A stretch of DNA of 64,000 bases, taken from Candidatus Kapaibacterium thiocyanatum (GTDB taxonomy: Bacteria > Bacteroidota > Ignavibacteria > Kapaibacteriales > Kapaibacteriaceae). The notes below the pieces were generated by a model, which saw nothing but the letters and a program-made list of their open reading frames with translations, was not told the origin of the DNA and did no database searches. The DNA lies in the NCBI GenBank assembly GCA_001899175.1, contig MKVH01000003.1:82690-146689 (forward strand). The letters run 5' to 3'. Each line of letters opens with the position of its first letter. The stretch's first letter is position 1. Shown piece by piece: positions 1 through 8,539 of this stretch. Made by a program: the position numbers and the translations under genes.

Positions 1-1617
1 CATAAGCTCGTGACGTCCTTCACATGGTTCTCCGCCGAACCCTACGTCAGATACGAACCACTACGATGGCTGGGACTCGAGTTCGCCGTGCCGGTGACGT
101 TCTTGACGGGCAGCACCTATACGCAGACGCAGCGCTTCAGCGATCCGGACGGCTTGCAGTTCACGGACGGCAGCGTGGAACAGCGTACAGGCGAGGGCGG
201 CGTTCCCAATGCCCGCACGACCATTCCCATGATTTCATTGGGTGCGGAGGGGATGTTCCCGCTGGTCGCCGACAGCACGCTGCTCATCGTACCGTCCATG
301 TCCTATGCCTTCGCCCTGTCCGACGTCGTCGACAATACCTCCCTGCGTTTTTCGGGATTGCGTCTCGGCGTGGGTATCCGTTACAGGGCACCTGGGCCGG
401 TGCCACGGCGTGACACCGTACGGATCACCGACATCGTACGCGATACCACCGTCGTGCTGAGCCGTGACGTCAAGACCATCACCACGCAGTTCGCCGACAG
501 GACGGTGGAACAGTTCGTCATCGGTGATACGATCCGCACCCTCGTGAAGGAGCAATACCGACGACTCGTACCCAAGCCACCGACGGTTTTGAGGGCTTCC
601 GTCCAGGTTGCCTTCGTGAGTGCCAAGGGGGTCGTGAGCGATGACGCCCAGGTGCGGACGCATCGCGTGCGACGTACCCGCATCATACCGGTGATTCCGG
701 CCGTGGCTTTCGACGAGGATTCGGTCACGGTACTTCCGGACAGGTACGTGCGCCTTAACAAACGGTCCGCAGCGAGATGGAAGGAAGAAACCGCCATCCG
801 TATCGGCAGCGGATCTCACTGGCAGTACCAGGTCCTCAACGTCGTGGGAAGCAGGCTCCTGGCCTCGGGCGGAAGCATGCAGCTGGATGCGTATGACGAC
901 GGTACGGCGGAAGGACGACGGAACGCCATGCGGCGTTGCGAAACGGTGCGGGACTATCTCACGACGACGTTCGGCATCCCTGCCCGCCGTATCCCCATCT
1001 CCGTGCGCCGCGGCCAGTCCTCCCAGCAACCCTGGGTATTGATGTCGGATACGAGCGAGACATTGTTCAGACCGCTCACGGTCGTCGATACGACGTCGGA
1101 AACGCAGTTGCCGAAGGTCAGGGTCTCGCCCGACGTCGTCAGTGAAGCCGGTGTGGCATCATGGTCCATACGCATGATGCAGCAGCAGGGACGCCAGGTA
1201 CGGGTCTTCGACGGCAAGGGAGACCTGCCCGACAGTATCGACTGGGATATGAATCAGGACCTCGACGCCCGCGTGGCGATGAGGGACATGACGCTGGTGG
1301 AACTGTTCGTGACCGACAAGGAAGGATCGTCCGTACGCAGTGCACCGGGCCGTATCGGTCTCAGGAATGCGTCGGTGACGGACATCTCGCTCGATATCGT
1401 CGAGGAACAGCTCGAAGTCCTCAAGCTCGTCGTGCCACCCTATCTCATGGTACCTGAGACGTCGACGCCGTCCACGACGGCATGGACACGTGTGGAAGAG
1501 TATCCGCCCGGCAGTTCCGAGCAGGCCGACGTGTGGTTCAGGAGCGGTCTTGCCGCAGCCGAGCGCGACTTCTATCGTCATGCGGAAGTGTACGTAAAAG
1601 AAGAACGGCGGCCGTGA
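1..1617 (+). CDS. OmpA-like outer-membrane protein (5' partial)
   Basis: The frame is already open at base 1, so the gene starts left of the window; the in-window GTG at 10 is probably internal. The first ~120 residues alternate like the last strands of an outer-membrane beta-barrel. The rest is a periplasmic part with an OmpA-like fold signature: the stretch around residues 295-340 (DAYDDGTAEGRRNAMRR, then VRDYL...FGIP..RI) matches the helix and strand of OmpA-type peptidoglycan-binding domains, where names of the type 'A..RA..V...L...G....R' are usual. Known for the family: non-covalent link between outer membrane and cell wall. The stop codon lies inside a terminator stem, so this is the last gene of its transcript. 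The exact subfamily is not recognised. Confidence 0.7.
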   Translation, partial: HKLVTSFTWFSAEPYVRYEPLRWLGLEFAVPVTFLTGSTYTQTQRFSDPDGLQFTDGSVEQRTGEGGVPNARTTIPMISLGAEGMFPLVADSTLLIVPSMSYAFALSDVVDNTSLRFSGLRLGVGIRYRAPGPVPRRDTVRITDIVRDTTVVLSRDVKTITTQFADRTVEQFVIGDTIRTLVKEQYRRLVPKPPTVLRASVQVAFVSAKGVVSDDAQVRTHRVRRTRIIPVIPAVAFDEDSVTVLPDRYVRLNKRSAARWKEETAIRIGSGSHWQYQVLNVVGSRLLASGGSMQLDAYDDGTAEGRRNAMRRCETVRDYLTTTFGIPARRIPISVRRGQSSQQPWVLMSDTSETLFRPLTVVDTTSETQLPKVRVSPDVVSEAGVASWSIRMMQQQGRQVRVFDGKGDLPDSIDWDMNQDLDARVAMRDMTLVELFVTDKEGSSVRSAPGRIGLRNASVTDISLDIVEEQLEVLKLVVPPYLMVPETSTPSTTAWTRVEEYPPGSSEQADVWFRSGLAAAERDFYRHAEVYVKEERRP

Positions 1618-1631
1618 TACACGGGCCGCCG
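1606..1631. terminator. Rho-independent-type hairpin at end of OmpA-like gene
   Basis: An 8-bp GC stem (CGGCGGCC at 1606-1613 with GGCCGCCG at 1624-1631), extended by GTG/CAC in the loop, is followed by TCTTTCACTC. The stem includes the stop codon of the gene on the left. The gene on the right runs leftward and ends at 1691, so the hairpin lies between convergent genes and may serve both. Confidence 0.6.
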
Positions 1632-1690
1632 CTCTTTCACTCTACATACACACACACACGTAGGTAGGGCACTCTTTCCGATTCGCTGTT

Positions 1691-2608
1691 CTATCTGCCG
1701 TCCAGACTTTCCAGAGCGGTGGCGTACTTCTTCGTGCCGATGCCGGAAGCGTTCCCTGTACTGACTGCCTGCTTGAGCAGTCCGGCGGCTTCGGTCATGT
1801 TGCCGCGTTCCTTCGCCAGCAGTCCGAGCTCACCCAGGGCATCCACCTCGTACTGGGGCACCCGGACGCCACGGGCGTGGGTCAGGGCCAGGCGCAGGTA
1901 GCGCTCGCTCTCGTCGTAGTTCTTCATCCTGCTGCTGAGATGGCGTCCGATCTCGAGGGCGATCTGTGCGCCCTGTACGTCGTTGTCCGCGGAGATGGCG
2001 GCGTTGTAGTCTTTCTTGAGGTTTTCCAGTGTCGATGCCGGGCTGATGGCATCGAGGGAGACGGGTGCGGGTTGTTTGTTGACGGCGATGGGTTCCGGTG
2101 TGGGCGTGACGGACTTCATGTCCGGGCGCTCGTCGTTCTGCTTCACGGTGGCCGTGGCAGGTTGGCTCGTCGTCGATGGTGCAGGCAGGACCGCGGGCTC
2201 ATCCTCGATCTTCGTCGCTACGATGACCTGTTGCTGCCGGGCGGCAGGATCCGCCATCGGCTGATTGGACGTCGCCGGGCCACGGTACAGCGAGTACGTA
2301 CCGATACCGACCGCTACCAGCGCCGCTCCGCCTATCCATGTCCAGATGGACGACAGGCCGGACAGGATACCCTTGGAGGAGGTCGCCGAGATTACCCGTT
2401 CGGCGACGGTATTCTCGACATCCTGCAGGAAGGCCGTGGGGATGGCGATGACCGGGGTAGCCGTACGGAGGACGGATTCGACGGCGAGCATTTCCCGGAC
2501 GGTCTGTGCGAACTCGGGGGACGCCGTCTGGCGTGCCTCGAATTCCAGCAGCCCATCTTCGCTCAGGGAGCGATCGAGGAAGCCGGCCAACAGTTCGTCG
2601 TTTGTCAT
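1691..2608 (-). CDS. Anti-sigma-factor-like membrane protein with TPR-like C-terminus
   Basis: The 305-residue product has a cytoplasmic N-terminus (residues 1-85, MTNDELLAGFLDRSLS, the usual start of anti-sigma or zinc-finger-like domains), one membrane segment at about 90-108 (IWTWIGGAALVAVGIGTYSL), a Pro/Thr-rich linker, and a C-terminal helical part (about 190-300) with repeats like ALEIGRHLSSRMKNYDESERYL that resemble tetratricopeptides. It overlaps the sigma gene upstream by 4 nt (ATGA), so the two are translationally coupled. Inference: it holds the sigma factor at the membrane and senses an envelope signal through the periplasmic repeats. It lacks a clear HxxxCxxC zinc anti-sigma motif, so the inhibitory fold is not proven. 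Confidence 0.65.
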   Translation of the reverse strand: MTNDELLAGFLDRSLSEDGLLEFEARQTASPEFAQTVREMLAVESVLRTATPVIAIPTAFLQDVENTVAERVISATSSKGILSGLSSIWTWIGGAALVAVGIGTYSLYRGPATSNQPMADPAARQQQVIVATKIEDEPAVLPAPSTTSQPATATVKQNDERPDMKSVTPTPEPIAVNKQPAPVSLDAISPASTLENLKKDYNAAISADNDVQGAQIALEIGRHLSSRMKNYDESERYLRLALTHARGVRVPQYEVDALGELGLLAKERGNMTEAAGLLKQAVSTGNASGIGTKKYATALESLDGR

Positions 2609-3159
2609 CGTAGCTCGTTCAAAATCGGGGACATCGTGGTTTGGATCATCTTCTTGGCCCGGAACACGCGTACCTTGGCGAGGGACACGGAGATGTTCAG
2701 GGCGCGGGCGATGTCTTCATAGGGAAGATCATCGAAATACTTCATTTCAAGTGCTTCGCGGAACTCCGTCGGTAACTCGGCCAGCGCGTTATGCAGGGCC
2801 TGGCGAAGCATGAAATCCTGTCTATGGGATGTGTCTTCCTCGATCGGGAGTACGTCGTCCGTAAGCTCCAGCGTGTGTTTCCGTCCACGCAGCGATTTCA
2901 GGCAGTAGTTACGGGCGATCGTGAACAACCAAGCAGCAAAGGAACCGTCGGAGAAAGACGCGCGCTTGTCGAATACCGTCAGCGCGATCGTCTGGAACAT
3001 GTCCTGCGCCTCATCATGAGTCCCCAACGCACGCAGGCAATACGCGTACAGGCGCTTGTCATAGCGTCGGAACAGGGTACGGAATGCTTGTTCATCCGCT
3101 TCGTCCCGTACCAGTCCGAACAATTCCTCATCTGATAACAAGGTGTAGGTCATGTTCAT
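2605..3159 (-). CDS. ECF-type RNA polymerase sigma factor
   Basis: 184 residues, the normal length for an ECF (sigma-70 group 4) factor. Region 2 is at about 22-95 (FRTLFRRYDKRLYAYCLR, then DEAQDMFQTIALTVFDKR and AWLFTIARNYCLKSLRGRK, a classic region 2.2-2.4). Region 4 is at about 125-178 (LAELPTEFREALEMKYFDDLPYEDIARALNISVSLAKVRVFRAKK, with the recognition helix at SVSLAKVRVFRAKK). The start could be residue 1 or 3, both ATG. It is first in a two-gene operon with the anti-sigma-like gene. The target regulon cannot be read from the sequence; divergent envelope genes at 3293 and 4041 are plausible targets. Confidence 0.9.
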   Translation of the reverse strand: MNMTYTLLSDEELFGLVRDEADEQAFRTLFRRYDKRLYAYCLRALGTHDEAQDMFQTIALTVFDKRASFSDGSFAAWLFTIARNYCLKSLRGRKHTLELTDDVLPIEEDTSHRQDFMLRQALHNALAELPTEFREALEMKYFDDLPYEDIARALNISVSLAKVRVFRAKKMIQTTMSPILNELR

Positions 3160-3232
3160 TGAGCGTTGTAGGCCAAGAATCCGTGCAGGATTGATTCGTT
3201 ACAATCCGGATTCCGTGGAAGGTCAACATGAT

Positions 3233-3240
3233 TATCTTTG
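3233..3240 (+). promoter_or_regulatory. Candidate Bacteroidota -7 element (TATCTTTG)
   Basis: TATCTTTG fits TAnnTTTG exactly and lies 52 nt before the start codon at 3293, a normal leader length. No TTG stands 19-20 nt upstream, so the -33 box is missing and the call is weak. It lies in the divergent region between the ECF sigma gene and the 3293 gene and could be a target of that sigma factor. Confidence 0.3.
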
Positions 3241-3292
3241 CCCCCAAGTCGCTTGTTGCTATCCACTTATAATAACGATCCAGGTGCGGAAT

Positions 3293-4012
3293 ATGCGCAA
3301 ATTGCTTTCCACCGTATTCATGATGACGGTAACGGGGCTGACTGCCCTGGCCCAGGACGGGATGACGATGGCCCCGTCCGTGGACTACGTCCTGAAAGTC
3401 GGTCCATCGCTCCACTTCGTGGGCGGAGGTATCAATACCGTGAACGCGGAAGGCCGGAAGGTCAACCCCGACTTCATGGCCCTTCCCGGCTACGGCGTGG
3501 CCATCTACGCCCCCTTCGGCTCGAAGACGAGCCTCGGAGCCCGCCTCGACGTCGGCGTGACCCAGTTCAGCACCCGGATGCGTCCGTTCGAATTCTACGG
3601 CGGCGAGTCGAACTGGAACGGATACTTCATCGAACGCTATCGCTACCTCACGATCGCTCCCACCATCAACCTGGCCGGTTTCCTCGTCGGCGCCGGTATT
3701 AACATCCCGATGAAGGCCACGATGGAACCGTCGGGCGGCCCGGAATTCACCGTGGACAAGACGACGCTGAAGACGGCCATCGATATCCGTATCGGTGGCG
3801 CGATCAAGGTTCTGGAGAACGATCTGGGCGTACTCAACGTCGAAATCCTGGCCCGCTACTTCGTTGGCGGAATTTATAATGATGGTCAGTATACGATGGG
3901 AACGGCCGTCGACAGGCTCGGATACCCCAAGACCGGCGTCACCACCGTGGAGAACATGGTTCCTGCCAGCGTGAGCATCGGTGCAAGCTATCTCTTCAAC
4001 CTCGCTTTCTAA
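3293..4012 (+). CDS. Outer-membrane beta-barrel protein, porin-family-like
   Basis: 239 residues. An upstream in-frame ATG exists at 3152, but the start at 3293 is chosen because it gives a clean Sec signal peptide (MRKLLSTVFMMTVTGLTALA, cut before QDG). The mature part is a run of amphipathic strands typical of 8-12-stranded barrels (FHxVGGGINTVN, GVAIYAPFGSKTSLGARLDVGV, SIGASYLFNLAF), ending in an aromatic residue (F), the usual outer-membrane assembly signal. It lies 28 nt before a lipoprotein gene, probably in one operon. Function unknown; the divergent sigma factor may control it. Confidence 0.7.
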   Translation: MRKLLSTVFMMTVTGLTALAQDGMTMAPSVDYVLKVGPSLHFVGGGINTVNAEGRKVNPDFMALPGYGVAIYAPFGSKTSLGARLDVGVTQFSTRMRPFEFYGGESNWNGYFIERYRYLTIAPTINLAGFLVGAGINIPMKATMEPSGGPEFTVDKTTLKTAIDIRIGGAIKVLENDLGVLNVEILARYFVGGIYNDGQYTMGTAVDRLGYPKTGVTTVENMVPASVSIGASYLFNLAF

Positions 4013-4040
4013 CGAACGAACTACACAAGGAACCAAGACT

Positions 4041-4745
4041 ATGAAAAGAACTGGATTGACGCTGGCCGCCGTGTGTATGCTCGCTCTCGGTACTGCCGGA
4101 TGCGAGGATGGACCGACGGGACCTCATCCTGACCTCGAGCTGAGTACCCGCGTACCGCGGAGTACGTCCGATACGACGATGGTCGAATGGATGCTGAGCG
4201 CCAAGGCAATCATGTCGGGTGACAGCGTCGTGATGGTCGGCCGCGAATTCGTGAACGATACCGTTACGGATGGTGGTATCCGGCTGTTCGGACAATACAC
4301 GGGTACCGAGAATGGTGCATCCATCAGCATCGCCTTCCATACGCTGCCGACGGAGCCGGGAGAATATCCCTGGAAGACGGCGCAGGTGGCGATGGGAGAC
4401 TTCGGTGGATTCAGCGCTACCGTGACGGACGGCGCCGTCGTCAACGTCACGGCTCCGAATTCCGGACCGACGAAGGGCGGCGCCTTCTACGCCGTATCCG
4501 GCACGACGGTCATCACCAAGGTGCGCCGTGACGCGAATGGCGCCATCACCGGCTACGAAGGTTACTTCAACGGCAAGCTCCGTGGAGTATGGCCGGACAA
4601 CTTCGTTCCTACGCAGGGACAGTTCGTGCCTCCGGGCTTCGACGTCAACAATCCCACCCTCGTCGGACGTAGTCTTACTGTCCACAGCGCACGCTTCATC
4701 ACACGCAGCGCGTCGGTCGTGACGCCCGTACGGAATGTTCAGTGA
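4041..4745 (+). CDS. Lipoprotein of unknown function
   Basis: 234 residues beginning MKRTGLTLAAVCMLALGTAGC, a signal peptide with lipobox (GTAGC; lipidated Cys at 21). The start at 4041 is preferred over the upstream ATG at 3981, which overlaps the previous gene and adds an unlikely leader. The mature part is beta-rich and Thr/Ser-rich with no motif I recognise. Known: such proteins are sorted to the outer or inner membrane by Lol. Its neighbour at 3293 is a barrel, so the two may form an envelope pair. No enzyme signature seen. Confidence 0.7.
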   Translation: MKRTGLTLAAVCMLALGTAGCEDGPTGPHPDLELSTRVPRSTSDTTMVEWMLSAKAIMSGDSVVMVGREFVNDTVTDGGIRLFGQYTGTENGASISIAFHTLPTEPGEYPWKTAQVAMGDFGGFSATVTDGAVVNVTAPNSGPTKGGAFYAVSGTTVITKVRRDANGAITGYEGYFNGKLRGVWPDNFVPTQGQFVPPGFDVNNPTLVGRSLTVHSARFITRSASVVTPVRNVQ

Positions 4746-4770
4746 CAGCTACTGGGAAGCGGATCATCTC

Positions 4771-5880
4771 ATGTCGTATGATGTCGCCGTCATCGGCGGC
4801 GGCATCATCGGCATGTCGACGGCCCTTTCGCTCGTCGAACAGAATCCTTCGTTCCGCATCGCCGTCCTCGAACGTGGACTGATTCCGACCGGTGCATCCA
4901 CACGTAATGCGGGCTTCGCATGTTTCGGCTCGTTGTCCGAACTGTGGCACGACATCACGGCGATGGGCGGCAAGGACAATGCCATCGACGTCGTGCGGAA
5001 ACGTATCGACGGTCTTACGGCTCTTCGCCGCCGATGCACGGACGAAGCACTGGGATACGAACAGCATGGTGGACATGAACTGTTCATGTCCGACGACGAG
5101 AGCCTGCATCGCATCGACGAACTGAATGCCCTGCTCGAACCGCTGCTGCATGGTCCTGCCTTCGTACGTCGGGACGACCTGATCGCACGGTATGGGTTCG
5201 ACGGTGTTCGTGCCCTGGTCGCCATTCCCCACGAAGGCACGCTCCATAGCGGCCGCATGGCCGCCACTCTCGGACGCCTCGCCCGCGAACATGGAATCCA
5301 CGTCGCCACGGGAGCACTGGTTTCCAGTCTCGATGGGGAATCCGAGCCGGCTTCGATACGGCTCACGATCGAGACTGCATACGGGCCGCGTTCGATCGCG
5401 GCCGGAAACGTCGTGGTCGCCACGAATGCCTGCATCGGTGACCTTTGTCCGGGCATTGGCCTCGACATCGTTCCGGCACGTGGCCAGGTCCTGGTCACGA
5501 GTCCCGTACCGGGTCTTCCGTTCCGGGGATCGTTCCATTTCGACGCAGGGTTCTACTACTTCCGGAGTGTCGGGGAGCGGGTGCTGTTCGGCGGTGGCCG
5601 GAACCTCGACATCGACGGCGAGCGCACAAGGGTCATGGACGTCACGCCGGTCGTCCAGGAACAGCTCGAGCGCCTGCTGGACCGGACCATCCTTCCCGGC
5701 CGTGACTACGTCATCGAGCGGCGCTGGGCCGGCACCATGGGCTTTTCCGCCGACAAGCGTCCGCACGTCGAACACGTCCATCCACGCATCGTCGTGGCCT
5801 TCGGCTGCAACGGCATGGGGGTGGCCCTGGGAAGCACGGTGGGCGAGGAAGCGGCCCGCCTCGTGACGGCCGCTGGCTAA
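4771..5880 (+). CDS. FAD-dependent oxidoreductase, DAO (D-amino-acid oxidase/glycine oxidase) family
   Basis: 369 residues. The N-terminus carries the dinucleotide-binding motif VIGGGIIGMSTAL (residues 6-18) followed by the acidic end of beta-2 (VLERG) and the family signature GASTRNAGFACFGS, which contacts the flavin. The C-terminus has RRWAGTMGFSADKRPHVE and FGCNGMGVALG, the usual second FAD contact (GxxGxGxxxG-like). Members oxidise amines or amino acids, giving imino acids and H2O2; the substrate cannot be read here. ATG at 4771 was chosen over 4735 because it starts directly before the Rossmann strand and does not overlap the lipoprotein gene. rlmN follows after 17 nt, so they may be cotranscribed. 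Confidence 0.85.
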   Translation: MSYDVAVIGGGIIGMSTALSLVEQNPSFRIAVLERGLIPTGASTRNAGFACFGSLSELWHDITAMGGKDNAIDVVRKRIDGLTALRRRCTDEALGYEQHGGHELFMSDDESLHRIDELNALLEPLLHGPAFVRRDDLIARYGFDGVRALVAIPHEGTLHSGRMAATLGRLAREHGIHVATGALVSSLDGESEPASIRLTIETAYGPRSIAAGNVVVATNACIGDLCPGIGLDIVPARGQVLVTSPVPGLPFRGSFHFDAGFYYFRSVGERVLFGGGRNLDIDGERTRVMDVTPVVQEQLERLLDRTILPGRDYVIERRWAGTMGFSADKRPHVEHVHPRIVVAFGCNGMGVALGSTVGEEAARLVTAAG

Positions 5881-5897
5881 AGTCGTATTTTCGTGGG

Positions 5898-6998
5898 ATG
5901 AAAACCCCCGTACGCGACATCCTTCCCGGCCCTCCCGAACTGAAAGGCCTTCCTCTTCCCGACCTCGAGACGATGTTCCTTTCCATCGGCGAGAAGAAGT
6001 ACCGTGCCAAGCAGGTCTACGAGGCCCTGTACGGGCAACGGGTGGACGATGTGCAGGACATGACGATCCTGCCCCAGACGTTGCGGGACAAGCTCTCTTC
6101 CGAACTGCGTTCGCGCAGTGTCACCCTCGATACCATGCAGGAATCGGACGACGGCACGAAGAAATTCCTCTTCGACCTCGTCGACGGCCGCGCCGTGGAA
6201 AGCGTACTGATACCGAGCGAGCTCGTGGAAGAGGACGGTCATCCGCGACGTCGTACGTTGTGCATCAGCACGCAGGTGGGATGCAACCTCGGCTGCAAGT
6301 TCTGCGCGACGGCTTCGCTCAAGCTCACGCGCAATCTTTCTCCGGGCGAGATCGTGGATCAGTTCCTGCAGGCCGAACGGTATAGTCCGAAGAAGATCAC
6401 GAACATCGTCTTCATGGGAATGGGCGAACCCATGAACAACTACGACAACGTGATGAAGGCCGTCGAGATCTTCAACGACCAGCGCAACGACATGGTGGCG
6501 CCGCGGCGTACTACCTTGTCGACCGCCGGCGTGGTTCCCGGCATCATCCGCATGGCCGACGAAGAACGGATCATCAAGCTCGCCGTGTCACTGCACGCCA
6601 CCACGCAAGGCGTGCGTGAGCAGCTCATGCCCATCGCGCGCAAGTTCCGCCTGACGGAACTGATGGACGCTATAGAATACTATTACCGCAAGACACGGAA
6701 GAGCGTGACCTACGAATACATCCTTTTCGATGGCGTGAACGACACGGAGGAGGACGTGAAACGCCTGGCCAAGATCGCACGACGTATTCCGTCCAAGATC
6801 AACGTCATACCGTTTCACGAAATCGACTTCACGAACCCGACGGGCTTCGCAGCCACACTACGGCCGACGTCGCCGCGTCGGTTCCAGTGGTTCATCGATG
6901 GGTTGCGTCAGGAAGGGGCACGAGTGCTCATCCGTTCGTCCAGCGGCCTGGATATCGATGCTGCATGCGGACAACTGGCCTTCTCGTCGGTAGCCTGA
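5898..6998 (+). CDS. rlmN: Dual-specificity 23S rRNA/tRNA adenine-C2 methyltransferase RlmN
   Basis: 366 residues, the normal length. A radical-SAM enzyme that methylates C2 of A2503 in 23S rRNA and of A37 in some tRNAs. The CxxxCxxC cluster motif is at Cys129, Cys133 and Cys136 (GCNLGCKFC). The two extra catalytic cysteines of RlmN/Cfr enzymes are present: Cys122 (seven residues before the cluster) and Cys357 (DAACGQLA) near the C-terminus. The N-terminal helical RNA-binding domain covers about 1-85, and the GEP motif is in MGMGEPMNNYDNV. All catalytic residues are intact. Housekeeping gene. Confidence 0.97.
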   Translation: MKTPVRDILPGPPELKGLPLPDLETMFLSIGEKKYRAKQVYEALYGQRVDDVQDMTILPQTLRDKLSSELRSRSVTLDTMQESDDGTKKFLFDLVDGRAVESVLIPSELVEEDGHPRRRTLCISTQVGCNLGCKFCATASLKLTRNLSPGEIVDQFLQAERYSPKKITNIVFMGMGEPMNNYDNVMKAVEIFNDQRNDMVAPRRTTLSTAGVVPGIIRMADEERIIKLAVSLHATTQGVREQLMPIARKFRLTELMDAIEYYYRKTRKSVTYEYILFDGVNDTEEDVKRLAKIARRIPSKINVIPFHEIDFTNPTGFAATLRPTSPRRFQWFIDGLRQEGARVLIRSSSGLDIDAACGQLAFSSVA

Positions 6999-7037
6999 TA
7001 CGACAGGCCGGCGGCGCCACATCACTTTGCCGAGAAC

Positions 7038-8006
7038 ATGGAGAATCGAGTGCGTAAGCTTGCCGTCGTCGTATCGATCGTCCTCTTCCTGCTATCCCTG
7101 CATGCCACGGCGTACGCCCAGGTGCATCGTGACAGTGTCGACCAGGCCATCATCGACCTCGTGGACGACATCGATATCGCCGAAGAGGTCGTCTATTTCG
7201 TCCGGCTCCACAACGGAGACCTCCTTTCCGGCCCCGTCCGCGAGATCGCCAACGATGCCGAAGGTACGTTCATCCGTCTCGGTACGGAGATCGGTCGCGC
7301 CAAGGTCTATCTGCACCAGATCGCATGGATCGGTACGCAGGAGCGTTCATACCGGCAACACCACCGGCTCTACATCATGCCCACCGCGGAACCCATCGGC
7401 AAGGATCACTTCCTCGGTCTCTGGGAACTGCTCTTCCTCTACGGTGGCGTCGGTATCGGTGACGTCGTCAGTATCACGGCGGGAAGAACGGCGGTGCCAG
7501 GCATTCCGTTCGATCAGCAGGTGTCGGCCGTCACGGCCAAGGCTACCGTCTATGCGGGGGACAACGGTATCGTCGAAGGTGGCAAGCAGTACTATGCCGT
7601 CGGCATGGCAGCGGGATGGCTCAACGATGCGAACTTCCTCGCCAACATCTTCGCTGTGGCCACGTTCACGGGCAAGCGCTCGAGCGTCACCACCATGATG
7701 TTCGCCAAGGTGGCCGGACCCGACGTCTATACCTTCCATGCGGGACGGATCATCGACCCCTTCAACCTCACCTATGCATCGGGCAAGATCGGTGTCGGCC
7801 TCGGTCTGGACTCACGTATCGAGGACAGACACGACATCCACGTCGTAGGCGAGCTCTGGAATGCCGACATCACACGTCCCAGCAACACGGCACTCTATCT
7901 GGGGCTGCGCCTCGCCAACACCGCATTCTCCATGGACTTCGGAATGACCGTCCTCACGGCCCCTGCCGTGGTTCCTACCGTGGCCTTCGCATGGACGCCA
8001 TTCTGA
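7038..8006 (+). CDS. Secreted/outer-membrane protein of unknown function
   Basis: 322 residues with an N-terminal signal peptide (hydrophobic VVVSIVLFLLSLHATAYA, cleavage likely before QVHRD). Residues 50-110 form a small beta-rich domain (VYFVRLHNGDLLSGPVREI...RLGTEIGRAKVYLHQIAWIG) that resembles the short 'function follows from hydrophobic strands' modules often found before barrels. The remaining ~200 residues alternate as membrane strands and end in Phe (FAWTPF), consistent with an outer-membrane barrel. It lies 39 nt after rlmN. I do not recognise a family. Confidence 0.6.
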   Translation: MENRVRKLAVVVSIVLFLLSLHATAYAQVHRDSVDQAIIDLVDDIDIAEEVVYFVRLHNGDLLSGPVREIANDAEGTFIRLGTEIGRAKVYLHQIAWIGTQERSYRQHHRLYIMPTAEPIGKDHFLGLWELLFLYGGVGIGDVVSITAGRTAVPGIPFDQQVSAVTAKATVYAGDNGIVEGGKQYYAVGMAAGWLNDANFLANIFAVATFTGKRSSVTTMMFAKVAGPDVYTFHAGRIIDPFNLTYASGKIGVGLGLDSRIEDRHDIHVVGELWNADITRPSNTALYLGLRLANTAFSMDFGMTVLTAPAVVPTVAFAWTPF

Positions 8007-8156
8007 GCGAACGGTTCGCCGCACGTTCATCGGCGGGATGACTCCTGTTTCTGCCGTCGTCGAATTCATCGGACGGATGACGTTCCCGATGTCCGGCGCT
8101 CGACGTCATTCTACCCGTTCCGATACGATCCCGTATCTTCGGAGTCAGTCATGGAA

Positions 8157-8201
8157 GTAGGGACGACCCTACCGCTCCTTCGCACACTGGGGACGGCCCC
8201 A
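8157..8201 (+). ncRNA. Guanidine-II (mini-ykkC) riboswitch
   Basis: Two small GC hairpins each capped by an ACGR tetraloop, the defining feature of the class. P1 is at 8157-8172 (GGG, loop ACGA at 8163-8166, CCC, extended by TA pairs). P2 is at 8188-8201 (GGGG, loop ACGG at 8193-8196, CCCC). The linker is 15 nt. Known: two loops dimerise by kissing and bind two guanidinium ions, exposing the ribosome site of the next gene. The gene downstream is an SMR exporter of the guanidinium (Gdx/SugE) type, exactly the expected partner, so sequence and context agree. Confidence 0.93.
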
Positions 8202-8205
8202 CCTA

Positions 8206-8225
8206 CCATATTGGGTGCAATATGG
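8206..8225 (+). promoter_or_regulatory. Hairpin enclosing the gdx start codon
   Basis: Perfect 8-bp inverted repeat, CCATATTG (8206-8213) and CAATATGG (8218-8225), with loop GGTG. The right arm contains the ATG start codon (8222-8224), and the GGGTG before it is the only purine-rich ribosome site. It lies 4 nt after P2 of the guanidine riboswitch. Inference: it is the expression platform, blocking translation initiation when the aptamer is unbound. Confidence 0.6.
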
Positions 8226-8539
8226 CCTGGCTCATTCTCATCGTTGCGGGCATCTTCGAAGTCGGCTTCGCCATCGGTATGAAGTACACCGACGGTTTCA
8301 CGAAGCCCCTGCCTACCATCCTCACCGTCCTGTCCGTCGTCATCAGCATGGTCCTTCTCGGCATCGCCATGAAGACCCTGCCTGCGGGCACCGCCTATGC
8401 GATATGGACGGGCATCGGTACCGTCGGTACCGTCATTCTCGGAATCATCCTTTTCCAGGAACCGGTAACGGTCGTGCGCATGCTGTGCGTAGCGCTCATC
8501 ATCGGTGGCCTCGTCGGTCTGAAGATGACGCACGGATGA
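8222..8539 (+). CDS. gdx: Guanidinium exporter, SMR family (Gdx/SugE)
   Basis: 105 residues with four membrane helices: about 2-20, 30-48, 57-78 and 84-101. The essential membrane glutamate is Glu13 (AGIFEVGF), the position used by Gdx and EmrE for proton/substrate coupling. The second helix region KYTDGFTKPLPTI and the conserved WTGIGTVGTVILGI match the SugE/Gdx branch rather than EmrE. Known reaction: antiport of two protons for one guanidinium ion as a homodimer with dual topology in the inner membrane. Regulation by the guanidine-II riboswitch directly upstream supports the Gdx assignment over a general quaternary-ammonium pump. Confidence 0.93.
   Translation: MAWLILIVAGIFEVGFAIGMKYTDGFTKPLPTILTVLSVVISMVLLGIAMKTLPAGTAYAIWTGIGTVGTVILGIILFQEPVTVVRMLCVALIIGGLVGLKMTHG

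Noticed and set aside
235-1029. 264-codon minus-strand frame opposite the OmpA-like gene
   Set aside because: Shadow of the plus-strand gene; no RBS or recognisable domain.
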